Part shown: one piece after another, positions 24,642 to 37,600 of the stretch
Numbering within the stretch: position 1 is the first letter of the stretch
Layout: each line of letters starts with the position of its first letter
Assembly: GCA_008921705.1 (NCBI GenBank)
Contig: VFFE01007486.1
Location: 2,078,291 to 2,142,290, forward strand
Reading direction: 5' to 3'
Origin: Burhinus oedicnemus
Lineage: Eukaryota > Chordata > Aves > Charadriiformes > Burhinidae
Length of the DNA: 64,000 nt
Position numbers and translations under genes: made by a program
Notes under the pieces: generated by a model
Database searches by the model: none
What the model was told of the DNA's origin: nothing
Seen by the model: the letters and a program-made list of their open reading frames with translations, nothing else

Positions 24642-27600
24642 GAAAAAGAAAACCCAGCAGTACCACAGCTAGGCTCTAACTTTCATAGATAACTCTGTTG
24701 TAGTCAGGAATTATTTGCCAAAGACTTCCACAGGGAAAGCTAATGAATCCAGGTTTGGAGTTCTATGTTTTAATGTGCTTTGTAGCCGACAAGTTGCTTT
24801 TCTTTTTGGCAGAGCAGATTGAAATAGGGACATCAGGGCTAATCAATTCATCTTTACCTTGCTCTCTGTGACCCAGCTGCCTGGACTTTCTGCTTTCCCC
24901 AGATTAATAGGTAGAAGCTGAATTGCTTGACACGCTGGATGGAAGTATTTTATGGTAATTTTTCCATTTAGCAGCCCTAACTGTGACCAGCATTTCATTG
25001 TGCTAGCTGTTGTTCATAACACAGGCAAAGAAACTGTCCTTTTTTCACAATAGGTGAAAGTCAAATTATGTACAAGAAATTTGCAAGGAAAATTAAAAAA
25101 ATCCAAGGTACAAATTGGATCAGTGCGTTCCAGTAAAATCAGTGCGTTTAACATTAAAACATCTAAGGAATATAAATCTTCAATCTAAATGGGGTTTATT
25201 CAGATTCTTTTGATTTATTTTTTTTCTTTCAGAGACTCATTCTTTGGTTTGTTTTTTGATTTGTTTTTTTTAAAATCAGATACCATAAAAATGTAGAGAA
25301 GAATAATATTTTATTAAAATTCAGTATTATATTCATATTCCATTAACTTTTAATTGCAAACCTTCCTATCTCCTCTCCTCTGAGCCCTTCAAAGAATCTC
25401 GCCCAAAGAGCAATTCAGCAAACTTACTATTTCTGAAATAAGAAACAAAACCGAGACAGTAAACAAAATCCCTTCTGTTCTCCAAAGCAAACATTTATAC
25501 CTGGATGTGTAGTTTATTGAAGAACCACATAAATGGCATATAGCCGATGTTACATTTCCATGGAAAACAATATTTTTTTTCCTTCTTCTGTCTTCATGAG
25601 AGTACAAATTATGTCTTCATGTATTTGACAAGCTGCTATAGCAGGCATTTAACCTCCCTGTTTTTGATTTTATGTAAGGTAATTAAAGAAAACTTCTAGT
25701 TAGCTATTACAGCCAAAAGAAATCTGTCTAATAATATTCTGTATCAAGGAAAATTTGTTTTATTTCAAGATGATCAAGTTTCCATAATAGTAATTAAACG
25801 TTAATTTCTCTTAAACCCAGCTAAACAAAACTTCTCTTTAAGTAAATGTGTCTTATTTTTTCTTAAGTCTTGACCAGTAACATAAATCTGCAAAACCAGT
25901 AGAAGGGGAAAAAAAGCATGTTTGTCCCGCACCTCTAATGTGCTTTCTGAGGTCACCACTTCAGCGAGCCTGACAATAGCAAGATAATCTAGAGCATCCG
26001 TATCTTAGGAAGTGTTCTCAAGGTTTCAGAACCTCCCCCATTCCATATCAGCAGAAAACTAATGCTTTAATAATTTGACTGGCTCCAAAAGCTAATTCCA
26101 GAAAGTCCAATAACTAACTACATGACCAAGGTATTTAGCTGTGAGCGTGAAATCAAATTTCAGGTCCTTGTTATGAATCAGGCACTTTGTTTGGGGATTT
26201 CAGTGTCACTAGTCAGTGCTCTAATCTCAGAACTAGTGGTTTTCTTTGGTGAAATTCTACTTGAGTGAAATAAGTAATTATAAGTCAGCATATCTGAAAA
26301 GAAATAAGGAAAAAGCAAGTTGCAACCAAAAAGTCCTGATTAAGTTCCTGATAGCAACCAAACATTCTCAGACCCTCTTAAGGACTTGGTCCACAGGTAG
26401 AGGGGATCTCCACTCTGAGGTCTGGAGGAAAATAGTACATATAGTCTAATTGCTTTCATGTATCATTAACTTTTCAACCAACTGAAACTTCAGGCTACTT
26501 TGCTCCAGAAGGCTGTAGACTGTACAGTGTGATGCAAATTCAGTAGAACTAAGGACTTGTCTGTACAGGGAATTTTACTCTTCCTTTTTTCTCCACTGAA
26601 ATGTCCCCTGGGGAGAAACCTTAATGATATATTGTCAGGAGTTTAAAAGGAATGAGCAATCCCAGTGCAAGATCTACAAATAAAAAAGGACTAGCTGCAC
26701 TGGTCTAAAATTCTTAAGTATAGACTTGATCTTATACAGACACAAAGAGGCAATTTCTGTGTTCACTTAGATGCAGAGTCCCTTTTTCACTATTCAGGCC
26801 AATGGGAAATGCTTCTTCAAATGGAAACTAGAACTCAGGAAAAAAATTGGAAAAAGGTTTGTATTAAGAGAAAGGCAACAAGTAAGATACGTAAATTACT
26901 AGTGCACAGTGTTTCCTTCTCCTTGTGCCTTTCTCTCTTACATACTTCTAATGTGCATCACACCCATTGATCCACAGTTAAACATTCATTACCATCAAGT
27001 TTTCAACATGTAACTTCATGCACCATTTATGTTCCCTCCCTGATTTCACAGGGTACTCATCCTACTGCCAACCCCCCTCCCCCCTTTTGATTTTATCTTG
27101 TTCAGTTAATCAAATAACATATCTTCCTATTCATGCAGATGATACTGACACCTCCAGAACATCATGGTTGTTGATTTTTTTTATCTTGTAATTCACAAGA
27201 AATCAACAGTTTTATGACATCAATTTCAACCTGTGAAGATCAGGGAAAATTGTCAGTCAGATCTGTGTACCTAGCAATGTAGTCTAATATAAGTGATCTA
27301 CATAAAGCAGCGAATTGCTTTTCCAGAATGGGCTGATGGAGCAAACTCACCCTTTTAAGACACCTTGTCTCAGAAGGATTTTAAGACCAATGTACCGGTG
27401 TCTTATCTTGTCCTACATTTATCTGACTGCAAAACGTGATCTGGTGAAGAGCAGCACTACCAGCAGCCAAACCCACAATTTCCTTTTGCAACTGGCAGAA
27501 AACATTACCAGTTACTTAAAATCCTCCCCACTTTGAATGCAAAATCATCTTTGCTTCTAAACAATGAGAATACATATCTAAAAAATGATATGCCATTGAT

Positions 27601-28189
27601 TTTAAATGACCCCCTTGTTTCAGCCTCGCTTTTAACCCTCTCATAAGTTCTCCAGCAACAGAAACTTCTTAAGCTCATTGTAATGCAGATGACTGCAGGG
27701 CATATTAATGATTAATTAAATTCACTGGAAATGTTTGAAAACTAATGCAAATAACTTCATGCAAATAACTCCAAAGTATGCAACGTATTTATTCCAAGAA
27801 ATTGCATCCCCTGTGTTTTTAGTATCACAGATCCTTTCTCTAGAACGGTGTGGTGTTTTTGTTATTATTGCTCATCTGTATTGTAATAGGAGCCACAGGA
27901 CTCCTTTGGGATCAGGACCACAGTGATAGGAGTTGTGTAAATAAAGAACTTTAGGGTAATGGAAAGCCATAACGCTTGTCTGCTCAACAGCTTGACTTGT
28001 TAACAAGTTAATTAACAGTTAATTAAATCTCCTAAGTCTTGCAATTTTTGAACAGAAATGATACAGGTATATTTTTTACCTTACCTAAATCCAACATGTA
28101 AAGTTTACTCTACAATTAACTTCAGTGTTCTTGGTTCTAGGCATGATGGCTTATCTGATGTTACAATGTATTTTCCTTTTCAAGTGCAG

Positions 28190-28270
28190 TATGAAGCTAA
28201 TTTACCAAATCTTGTGACAAGTTACTTCAGCCATCCTTTAAATCTGAAGTTAAAATCACAGCATTTAAGC
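28190..28270 (+). CDS. unnamed multi-exon gene, coding exon (third from last)
   Basis: The acceptor TTTTCCTTTTCAAGTGCAG and a textbook donor AGC|GTAAGT bound exactly 27 codons in phase 0/0. The peptide starts Tyr-Glu-Ala-Asn-Leu-Pro-Asn-Leu-Val-Thr-Ser-Tyr and ends LNLKLKSQHLS. It joins the previous exon without breaking the frame (…DYRQ|YEAN…). Matching phases, canonical splice sites and natural-looking peptide content make this a real exon in my judgement. The intron before it is 3.67 kb. Confidence 0.6.
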
Positions 28271-29050
28271 GTAAGTAGGTCCTTGACAACATGCACATTC
28301 ATGGTGTTAAAGAAATTAGGAATCAGTATGTGAACAGTAGGGAGCAAGTGTAAGAGTGTAGAATCCCTCTACTGCCATGTAGCTGGCTCAAGTGGCCTCA
28401 GATGAAGCTTAACAAACAGCAATGTTTTCCCCTGTTTCAATATCAGAGAAAGTCTGCTTCCTAGCTCTAAATAACAGACTGAGATCACAGAAAATACAGT
28501 AGTTCACTCATGCAAAGACACTCAGTTTTAAGGATACCTGATACAAACAGGATTGTTAGCTCAAAAATCTGCTTGCCAATGTAGATTTGCTGATAAGACT
28601 GCAATGTCAACCTTGTAATGGTGGTTTATTCCCAGGCAACTGAATCAAGTCCAATGTCTGCTGTCCTCATTGTAGATACAATAGTCCATATCTGCATTCG
28701 TACTGTGGTGGACAGTCGCTAATGGGATGTCTGCCCTTTAGTGTAATTTCTACAGCTTTACCTCTTATAAGAATAGCTTATTTGAAAATAATTAACTACA
28801 CATTAGTTAAAGTACACACACATACCTACCATGTAGCATAAAACACTAATTTCTTTGTACATTCACAGCAAGGCCATGGAAAAATATTTTTTTGCTTATA
28901 ATCTTTACCATATATATCTGGGTGCTCCTTTTTTGGAATCCTATCTGATTCACAATAAACATAGCTATTCAAATCCTAGAGTCCAGACAGTTTGTCCTAT
29001 AGTTCTTAAACACTGTTTGCTTAATACTTTCAGATCCTGGACTTGAACCA

Positions 29051-30474
29051 CTGAAAGGCCGACATCGCTCCAATCTTCAAAAAAGGCAAGAAGGAGGACC
29101 CAGGGAACTACAGGCCGGTTAGTCTCACCTCTGTCCCTGGGAAGGTAATGGAGCGACTTGTTCTGGATGTCATCTCCAAACACGTTGAAGAACAGGAAGT
29201 TATTGGAAGTGGCCAACACAGATTTACCAAGGGTAAATCATGCTTGACCAATTTGATATCCTTCTATGATGTTGTAACTGGTTGGCTGGATGAGGGGAGC
29301 ACAGTAGATGTCATCTACCTTGACTTCAGCAAGGCTTTTGACACTGTCTCCCATAACACCCTCATTAAGAAGCTGAGGAAGCGTGGGCTAGATGAGGAGA
29401 CAGTGAGGTGGATTGAGAGCTGGCTGTGTGACAGAACTCAGAGGGTTGTGATTAACGGAGCAGTGTGAAGTTGGAGCCCTGTAACCAGTGGTGTCCCCCA
29501 AGGGTCAATACTTGGTCCAATCTTGTTCAATATATTCATCAATGACCTGGATGAGGGGACAGAGTGTATCCTCAGCAAGTTCACTGATGATACCAAACTG
29601 GGAGGGGTGGCTGACACTCCAGAGGGCCGCGCTGCCATCCAGCATGATGGACTCAAAGAAAGGCTGGAGTTCTGGGCAGAGAAGAACTTAATGAGGTTCA
29701 ACAAGAGCAAGTGTAGGGTCCTGCACCTGGGGAGGAAGAATGCTAGGCACCAATATAGGTTGAGGGTGGCCCTGCTGGAAAGCAGTTCTGAGGAGAAGGA
29801 TCTGGGGGTCCTGGTACATAGTAAATTATCCATGAGCCAGCAATGTGCCCTTGTTGCCAGGAAGGCCAATGGAATCCTGGGATGCATAGGGAAGAGTGTG
29901 GCCAGCAGGTCGAGGGAGGTCATTCTCCCCCTCTACTCGGCACTGGTGAGGCCACAACTGGAATACTGTGTCCAGTTCTGGGCTGCCCAGCTCAAGCGGG
30001 ACAGGGAACTTCTGGAGACAGTCCAGCATAGGGCAACAAAGATGGTTGGGGGATTGGAGCACCTCCCTTATGAGGAAAGGCTGAGAGAGCTGGGACTCTC
30101 TAGCCTGGAGAAGAGAAGGCTGAGGGGAGACCTTAGTCTTGCTTCTAAGTATCTAAAAGGTGGGTTGAAGGAGGATGGAGGCAGACTCTTTTCAGTGGTT
30201 CCCAGTGACAGCACAAGGGGCAACGGGCACAAGCTGGAACATAGGAAGTTCCATTCAAACACAAGACAAAACTTCTTTACGGTGAGGGTGACAGAGCACT
30301 GGAACAGGCTGCCCAGGGAGGTTGTGGAGTCCTCTTCTCTGGAGATTTTCAAGACCCGCCTGGATGCAGTCCTGAGTAATGTGCTGTAGGCAATCCCACT
30401 TTAGCAGGGGAGTTGGATTAGATGATCTCTAGAGGTCCCTTCCAACTCTGGAAATTCTGTGATTCCATGGTTCC
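29051..30474 (+). mobile_element. CR1 LINE, 5'-truncated copy
   Basis: A non-LTR retrotransposon of the CR1 clade, the main LINE of birds. It starts abruptly inside the reverse-transcriptase gene, as is usual for CR1. It runs through the end of that gene to the characteristic 3' terminus, with GGATTAGATGATCTCTAGAG, TCCCTTCCAACTCTGG and the short imperfect repeat ATTCTGTGATTCCATGG. It lies in the intron between the exons at 28190 and 31428 and has the same orientation as that gene. No target-site duplication is seen, which is typical of CR1. Confidence 0.95.
29055..30389 (+). pseudogene. CR1 reverse transcriptase, 3' part, one in-frame stop
   Basis: The C-terminal two thirds of a CR1 reverse transcriptase, which copies LINE RNA into DNA at the target site. 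One frame runs from 29055 to the TAG at 30387-30389, broken only by a TGA at 29466-29468. Visible blocks are the NYRPVSLTSVPGK lead-in and motif A (YLDFSKAFDTVSH, catalytic Asp near 29322). Motif B ([14 protein letters not shown]) follows the stop. Motif C reads FTDD, where CR1 proteins usually have FADD, and both catalytic Asp codons at about 29586 are kept. A CR1 C-terminal region follows ([23 protein letters not shown]). The endonuclease part is missing through 5' truncation, so the copy cannot move by itself. Confidence 0.92.
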
Positions 30475-30650
30475 ATGAAAGAAAGAGGACTCTAATAGGA
30501 GATTTCTTACATAGAAGCCTTGTGAAAGCAAATGGGATCCACGGCTGCTACTACCAAAGAATCCCTGGCCACCTAAATCTGCTTAATTTACTGTTAGTCA
30601 GATTAAAAGACAACTTCCTGCTTTTCTCTGCATCAAAAGTTTTAAAAAAT

Positions 30651-30692
30651 TTATTATTATTGTTATTATTATTATTATTATTACTACTATTT
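30651..30692. repeat. (TTA)n microsatellite
   Basis: An imperfect TTA/TTG/CTA trinucleotide run of about 40 bp, roughly 175 bp after the CR1 end. It is separate from the LINE tail and gives a run of Leu codons that is not coding. Confidence 0.9.
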
Positions 30693-31427
30693 CTGAATTA
30701 CATTTATTTCAGAGTGTTTTGGATGACACAGTAGCTGAAGTTGAGGGGACAGCTGGCACATCCTAACAGAAGTGTCACTGTACTGGAGATCTAGGGACAC
30801 GGACCATCAATTTCCTTTAGCTTTTCAAGACTATAATTCTGTTTCCAGCTCTTGTTGACTTTGATGGAGTCTGGAAAGACAATCTCTTAGGGAACATGTT
30901 CTTATTTCAGCCTTTAGCAGAAAATTATACTGCACTGTACATGGCAATTCATTTGTAGGAACTAAGAAGTCCATATTAGACTGTTCAAAGACACAGAGTC
31001 TTTCAGAATATGCAGGTACTGGGTGGATGTTTTGATGGTTTATAAATATACACCAAACACTTAAATGTAGAGATCTCCAAAAAGAGAAAATCTCAATTTT
31101 CATTATAAAACAGCTCCCCTTAACATTACTGAAGATTAGTGGGTTGAGAGGAAATTAAATTGTTTAGGGAATCGGTGTAGGTGATGACAGATTCCAAGTT
31201 GTGAACATAACTCTACTGAATAGTGGCAAGTCAATATGGACATTTGTAAAACACATGAATTGGCTGAACACAAATGTCTCTAGGCATTCTGATGTGTTGT
31301 GCTCTGATTCAAGTCTGAAACACGTCTGAGAATGAGTTTTTTTATGAACTTGTCAAAGATCATTCTCATGACAGCCACTCCTGTTTCATTTTGTAGCTCT
31401 GATGTACCTCTACTTCTCTGCTCTCAG

Positions 31428-31520
31428 AGGCACAGGTGGCGGCGTGGTGCTCACACTGTGTTCTTGGATCGTGTGGAGGAAAAGCTGTGCCGGCTGCAGC
31501 AGGGAGAGGCAGGCAGAGAT
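31428..31520 (+). CDS. unnamed multi-exon gene, coding exon (penultimate)
   Basis: The acceptor CTTCTCTGCTCTCAG and the donor GAT|GTGAGT bound 31 codons in phase 0/0. The peptide opens with Arg-His-Arg-Trp-Arg-Arg-Gly and continues AHTVFLDRVEEKLCRL before a Gln/Gly/Glu-rich end. The middle looks like a short amphipathic helix. It is more GC-rich than its surroundings, as expected for an exon. It joins the exon at 28190-28270 in frame (…QHLS|RHRW…). I cannot exclude another small exon between them. Confidence 0.6.
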
Positions 31521-32441
31521 GTGAGTGTTCATTCTGCTAGAGTAGGGACATTGGATCTAATCTCATCCAGAGGGCAAACATGATTTTGCTCTCTTGCGGT
31601 CTTAGATGAGAAAGGATTGATGGGTGCTGGCAGAAGTCATAATTCTGTTGGTTTGAAAGGGTCAGGAGGACACTGACACCCAATTAAACTGAATAGGCCC
31701 AAGCCTTTCTTTGAGTCCAGAGAAAAAAATGCAGATAGCTTGGCTGGCCTTTCCTCATGTTGTCTTGCACTGGGGAAAGGTTGCTATCAAGTGAGATCCT
31801 TACTGCATCCAGGATGACCCTGGCTTACATGGGCTCAGTGTATCCATGCAGACGATGCAGCATTGTCTCAGAGTCTGCACTACAGTGTTGATAATCTGAG
31901 TGAGAGGAAGCAATGAAAATGTGTTGATCACAACATTGACTTAGCTTGTGCTTCTTGGAAAAATGCACTTGTCAGAGCAGAGTCCTCTGCTGCTATAGCC
32001 AGGGTGCTCTGTATTTCTGCTTGTCAAATCTCTTGAATGAGGTTACTCTTGGGGAGTAACCCCCACTCAAAGAAAGGCCTTGTTTAGTGACAGGTGGAAA
32101 GTAGGACTGCTTTTTAATGTGTTAGGGGACAATTTTTTAGCTTCCAACACATCTCTCCTTCAATGTTCCTGGGCTGCTGACACTTTACAGTGTCCTCCAA
32201 CACAGTCCCCATGCCTAGCTGCCAAAGTCCTGTGAGTAAGAGAAAAATGTCCATGAAATACACCATTTTCTGCTTCCATCTTGTCTAGAGGAGACTTCTC
32301 ATGGGTGGAAATCTTGATCTTCTCACTGATGAAACTCGTTTGCTGTAAAACTGTATTTTGTCCCACCATGTTTGATACCAGCCCGATGTGACCTTATAGG
32401 ATGATGACTGTATTTAAATGACAATCTCTTCCCTTTCACAG

Positions 32442-32474
32442 GAACTCCAGACACACAGCCCATCACACTCCTGA
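32442..32474 (+). CDS. unnamed multi-exon gene, last coding segment and stop
   Basis: The acceptor CTCTTCCCTTTCACAG is followed in phase 0 by ten codons (Glu-Leu-Gln-Thr-His-Ser-Pro-Ser-His-Ser) and TGA at 32472-32474. The phase matches the penultimate exon, so the protein would end …AGRD|ELQTHSPSHS. A short terminal coding segment is weak evidence taken alone. Its support comes from the good acceptor and the matching phase. The 3' UTR would follow directly. Confidence 0.42.
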   Translation, partial: ELQTHSPSHS

Positions 32475-34245
32475 GAACTAGAAAGGCTGGGTGCCATCAG
32501 GAGCTGACTTTGGAAACTCCCTGTCCTCTCCATCCAAGAGCTGGTGATCAGCAGACTGTGCCAAAATGAAACCTCCCATGCTTCCTCTTCCTTCTATAGG
32601 AGCAGCTGCTTTGCTCTTGACTCTAATTACTATGGGATTGGCTGCTGAAAGCTCAACATGGTCAGGTAGTTTCAATTCCTTTTATAAACAGTGTGTAGGG
32701 GTGTTGAGTGTAACAGAGGGAAACACTTTTTAGTCATAGTCTTCATTGCTGAGGGCTTTAGAGGTGTATCCAGGGCTAGATTTGGACTCAAATCTCTAGA
32801 TTTAAACTGTAAATAAGCTGCACAGTAAATGCACCCCAGATAGTGATTCAGCATGAGAAAATTGCATATTGGATTGTTTTGCCCTTTTCAAAAGACAGTG
32901 CGCTACACACCCCTGTGGAAAGCTTGGGACACTAGTAAGAATCCCTTAAGCAATGACCTCATAGCTCTGTGTGCACTCTTGTTGAGTTTGGCATTTCTCC
33001 AGGATTTCCCAGATGCAACCCTTAGTGAAAAGAAAAAATGGTGTAAGATGTTAACACTACAAAAGGGCATATATTTTGTTAAAGAGAGCATCCTAACAGT
33101 CAGGGAGCAATTGCATTAAATCTCCATACACTTGTTCGAAATTTGCGGTTCCCCAAATTTGGGTTTGGAAAGAATAAAGTCCCCAGTCTGCCTGGAAATT
33201 CCCTGTCTTCCGAATGCCAGAAAAACCCAGCCCAGCAAATGGTGCTTTCTCTGTGCATGGCAAATGACAGACTCAGGACAAATTCAATTTCAGAGGTTGT
33301 TAGGATCTGGACCTCTTGTTGGTAGATATAATCATAACATAATAGCGTTGTATCTATGCTAATCATGGATAATGATAGAATTTTAGCTGGACCTCCCCAT
33401 AGTAATAGGGGTGACAGTGTAATGAAGGGATGCACGTAGCAGTCCTTCAAAGGAATCTTATTGACTGTCTTTTTACAGAGAGGAAAAGGGAGGCACAGAG
33501 CAGGCAAATGAATTGTCCCAAAAGCATGAGGGAAGAGTTGGTTTCAGGTAAACTCTTGCAGGTAAACTTGATGTCTTATAACAAATGTGAAGGCATTTCC
33601 AGTGTTCCTGAGGAAAAGAGTAATTAATTTGTCTTTAACCTACATGCATGACATCTCATCTTTAAAAATGTAGATGACAGAGGTATATCTTCATTCTGAC
33701 CCACAAGATGGAGGTAGCCCTTTGTGCTTGCTTGCAGTGGGGAGTGAGACACGCATGTAACAGACAGTCATTTCCTGACTTAGGCAACTTCGCTCTTTCA
33801 TTAGAGGAGCAAGGAAAAAACCACTGAGCTGCTCTGCAGTGAAGAGACTGCAAGTTGCTAGAGCCTTTGGGGTACAAAGGAAACTAAGGTACCTGCACCA
33901 AATGTATGCATGGATAATGCTCTTTCCTGCCAAATATACAATAACAGATATCCTAAGAATCTGATAGTTTTGAACCTAAGAGTTCCTTGAAAATGATGGC
34001 TCAGTTTGTTCACCTACATTTATGAAATTTTTACATATACAATATACCTTTACCATATGCAATATATGTAAGTAAGAAAAAAACCAACTGTTCCTGTTAA
34101 GAATACTATGAAGAAGTATAAAGTTTTCTTTTTCTCCAACACCATGTCCTTGTTAGGAAGCATCTTAAAGAGTATTACTGCTACTGACAGGACAGATATC
34201 TTGCTTCCAAATTCCCACAGGGGTGTGACACCTATTGTACTTTTT
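32475..34245. other. 3' flank, nothing further recognised
   Basis: Probable 3' UTR followed by intergenic DNA. A 135-codon open frame on the - strand at 33100-33507 has no domain and no splice context, and is treated as chance. Confidence 0.4.
33173..33178 (+). terminator. possible poly(A) signal AATAAA of the unnamed gene
   Basis: The first canonical AATAAA after the stop at 32474, about 0.7 kb downstream. An ATTAAA at 33115-33120 is an alternative. This is inference from position only. Confidence 0.25.
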
Positions 34246-34650
34246 GTGGGAGGCAGATGTAGTGCTGCCAGGCAGCTGTGCAGCTAGAAGCCCCTGTTAC
34301 CCTGCCAGGCTTACCAGTACAATGCAGTGGCTTGGTCTGAAGGAGCTGGTGATGCTGCCATACAATGTGGAGATCTAGGTGCTCTCCAGAGAGCGGTTCT
34401 GCCTCCGCTGCAAGGTCAGCTTGGTGCACTCCAGCATCCAGCAGAGCCCCGCAGGGGTGCAGCGTCACCGGCCTTTTGCTGTATCTCTGTGTACCATTGC
34501 CCATGGCAATGGTTTATTGGTGCAAAGGGAAGAAGTGCGGCACCCGAGCAGAGTGCTGTGGCAGCTCTTCACACTGGCCTGAGCTTAACATTTCCTTGTC
34601 CCTTTGTTGCGTGCTCAAGTTCTTTCAGAGTCCAAAGAGGCCTGAGATTC
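34246..34650. other. GC-rich unexplained island
   Basis: A GC-rich block of about 400 bp in AT-rich DNA, with overlapping open frames on both strands. One + strand frame runs from about 34250 to a TGA near 34580. It includes LKELVMLPYNVEI, one in-frame TAG (34376-34378), then VLSRERFCLRCKVSLVH. The - strand also has a 90-codon frame at 34232-34504. It could be a decayed retrocopy, a fragment of a dispersed repeat, or an exon on either strand. No family is recognised. Confidence 0.3.
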
Positions 34651-37600
34651 CCCCTCAGAGATGTTTGCCATTCAGGCTGATCTCCATCTCCTCTGACATG
34701 CTTTACAAAGCTCTTAAACTTCAGAGAAAGCAGAGCATGGTTTTTGTATCAAGAACTGGCTAAAGTAATGTTCTCTTGCCTCACCAATTGGAGATACATG
34801 CAAAATCTTTTCATCCTTTTTACTTTTGCATTCTCACTGGGGGGGTGCAAATGCACTGTAAATCTTGCTGACAGCTATCTCAGCCGTTTGGGCACAGAGT
34901 CAAATGCAGCGTGGACACCTCTTAGCCCAGAATATGAGAAATGACCAGTATTGATTACCAAAAATGTCCACTGATCTAAAATCTGTTCCAGTCAGTCGGT
35001 ATTTTTCCATTGACTTTGCTGTACTTTGGAACAGGTTTACAGAGGTGAATTCTTTTGTTTTAGGCAGCACTATTGGATTGTTCCTTTAGAATCACTTTAT
35101 AAAAACCTCTACAGCTTAAGTAAATGCAGAGAGCAAATTTGGATACTTTCTGAAATGCTAAAAGGAAGAAGCAGGCTTACTGGTTAACTGTAAATACTGT
35201 GATCTCATAAATGACTACAAGAAACAAGTGTTACACAAAAGTATGTTCAGATCTGCCACCCACGCATACTTATTCTATAAAGACAAATCAATAGATTCTA
35301 TAAGTTAATACTAATGCTTTGCATATGCATAGAAGTTAACCGACATATCTTTATTGTATCTATATTTATATCTTTATTATAAAAGAGACAGAAAGATTTC
35401 AAGGTCTCTGTTTGGGACATCCTCTATCTCCCCTCCCCCCATACTTCAAATTCAATGTTATCTCTAAAGCTGTTGCACTTTGGGCTAGATTTAGCTATGT
35501 GTCCTCTGATTTCTTGAAGGGAGATCCTACTTGTGAATGATTACCATACAGATTAAAATCAGTGTTTGAATTATACCCAGGACTCCGAATCTAAGCTCTA
35601 TCAACATTTCTATTACATTGTTTATTTTTTATTTGCCATGAATTTATGCCCAAGTTCAACTAAAAGACTCTTCTCTGTATCCTCCCTCCATCATAAACCC
35701 ATACATTTGAAAAATTAAGCACATACACACAGAGTACTCAGGTGGTCACCAAATTTTAGGTATTGTAAATGGTCCCAGGATCATACCGGTTGTGCTGAAA
35801 GTGTTAATATCCTTGTCACACTAAGCCTTTGAAATACAAAATTTTATGTCTTTCCTGTGGAACAAAATTATAAAAAGACATGAAACAATCAACCTCACTA
35901 ACAATAGACTAACAATCTAAAGTTTAAAGAGTTATTATTAATCTATTAAGATCTTTCTGAGACCTGATTTACAGAAGCTGGTAAAGATAGCAGATTTGTT
36001 TGCAAGAAAAAAACCCTCGTATTGACCACAATTAAAATTAACATACTGGAAAAAATGTAAAGGATAATTTTCTGCCAGATGCCTCTCTGCTCCATTAAAC
36101 ATTGCTTTGAGCATTGCATTATACCTTATCATGTTACGCTGATTGTAGTAGGGTAATTTTATTACCTTAATAACACAACTGCAGTTAGCTAACACTGTGC
36201 TATTTAGTTCATATAAGGAAGAAAAATATTAATTTGTTCTAAATAAGGGACTGTTTTTAAAAAAGCATTAACTGCATCCACAAACACACATAGGAGAGCT
36301 GTGCAATGCTAAATAAAAGAGTGAAGGCTAAATGAAAATTGTTCTCGGATGCTTCTTTTCATTTAGATAAGACTAATACCCTCTTCTACTTTGCTGCCGA
36401 CTGCTGTAACAGCTCAGGAAGTGCTGGGAATGTTCTGGCTGAATTTTGCACACACCGTGATGAAGGACAACAGGCAGAGAGGAGACTAGACAGAAGCAGG
36501 GTAGGGATCCGTGGGGAGAGGGCCTGGGAGGAGGCAGCAGGATGCAAGCAGCCAGAAAGGCTGCTGTCACTGCAGGGTGCCTGTACATGCTTCTTTTAAT
36601 AAAGAGGCTGTTTAGTTTTAGTGCCATGGGATTTCCTGAAGTTACAAACCAACAGACAGCGCGTGAAACACACAAGGTCTATTCTGTAACTGTTTAAAAC
36701 ATCAAGCTTTATAAACATTGAAGTGCTACTTTTCCTCCACAGAGGCCTTTTCTGAGTTGGAAAAATAAAACAAGGAAGTGCCTGTCATGTAAGTTGTACT
36801 AAAATTACACTTAGCACAATAAACTTATCTGTAATAGCATGTTCCTCAGCTGACTCTCTACCTATCATCTTTTACTTTGTAAATAGAAACAGTTTGTTTT
36901 CACTTGCTTCCTACATAGTTGAAGAAGATAATAGCTAAGTAGTGGTGATATTCCTTGAACGTTCATCTCAAGAGATGGATAGGAAAACAGCAATCACCTG
37001 GCAGGCAGTGGAAAGTCAAAACACAGAGCCACAAACAGATGCGTTCCTGTACGTGTTTTCCTGAGAGGATAATTGCTCTTGTTGATGGTTAGGTACATTT
37101 GAAAATCAATAACAAACAGTGTTATTAGTGAAAAGAACTAGAAACAGAGAAAAGTCCAAGGACACCAAAGGGATTTTTCTTTTCCCAACAGAGGAAATTC
37201 TCTGGCCTTGTGGAAAAGGCAAGGAAGGAAAGGGAATATAATGGCCTGGTGTATTTTAAAATAACGTATCAATATGCACCCTTCTCTCTGATCACGTCTC
37301 TAAAAGCTGGCTGGTATGCCCTGTGTGAAACATGAGCCCAAGCACACAGAGGCCGTGTGATCACATAATGTTGGCTACCTTGCATTAAGTAAGAAAAAAG
37401 TTTCTCTTGAATCCGGGAAGAGTTGGACAAAGCCTTAAGTGACTTCCAGATCTGGAATTCCAAGTACACAGTCCATGCATACAGTGCTGTGTTGGTCACT
37501 ATGTCACTGAAGAAAAATTTATCAAATTTATTTATTGACTTTATTGATCTGGGGTTTTTGGAGGGGTAGGTGGTGGGTTTTTGTTTTTTCTAGCACCACA

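Noticed and set aside
29438..29923. 161-codon - strand frame
   Set aside because: Antisense shadow of the CR1 reverse-transcriptase gene.
33100..33507. 135-codon - strand frame
   Set aside because: No recognisable family. It overlaps open frames on the + strand in the probable 3' UTR of the unnamed gene.
36380..36620. GC-richer patch with AATAAA, considered as an LTR
   Set aside because: No TG...CA boundaries, no TATA element and no similarity to the LTR at 21970.
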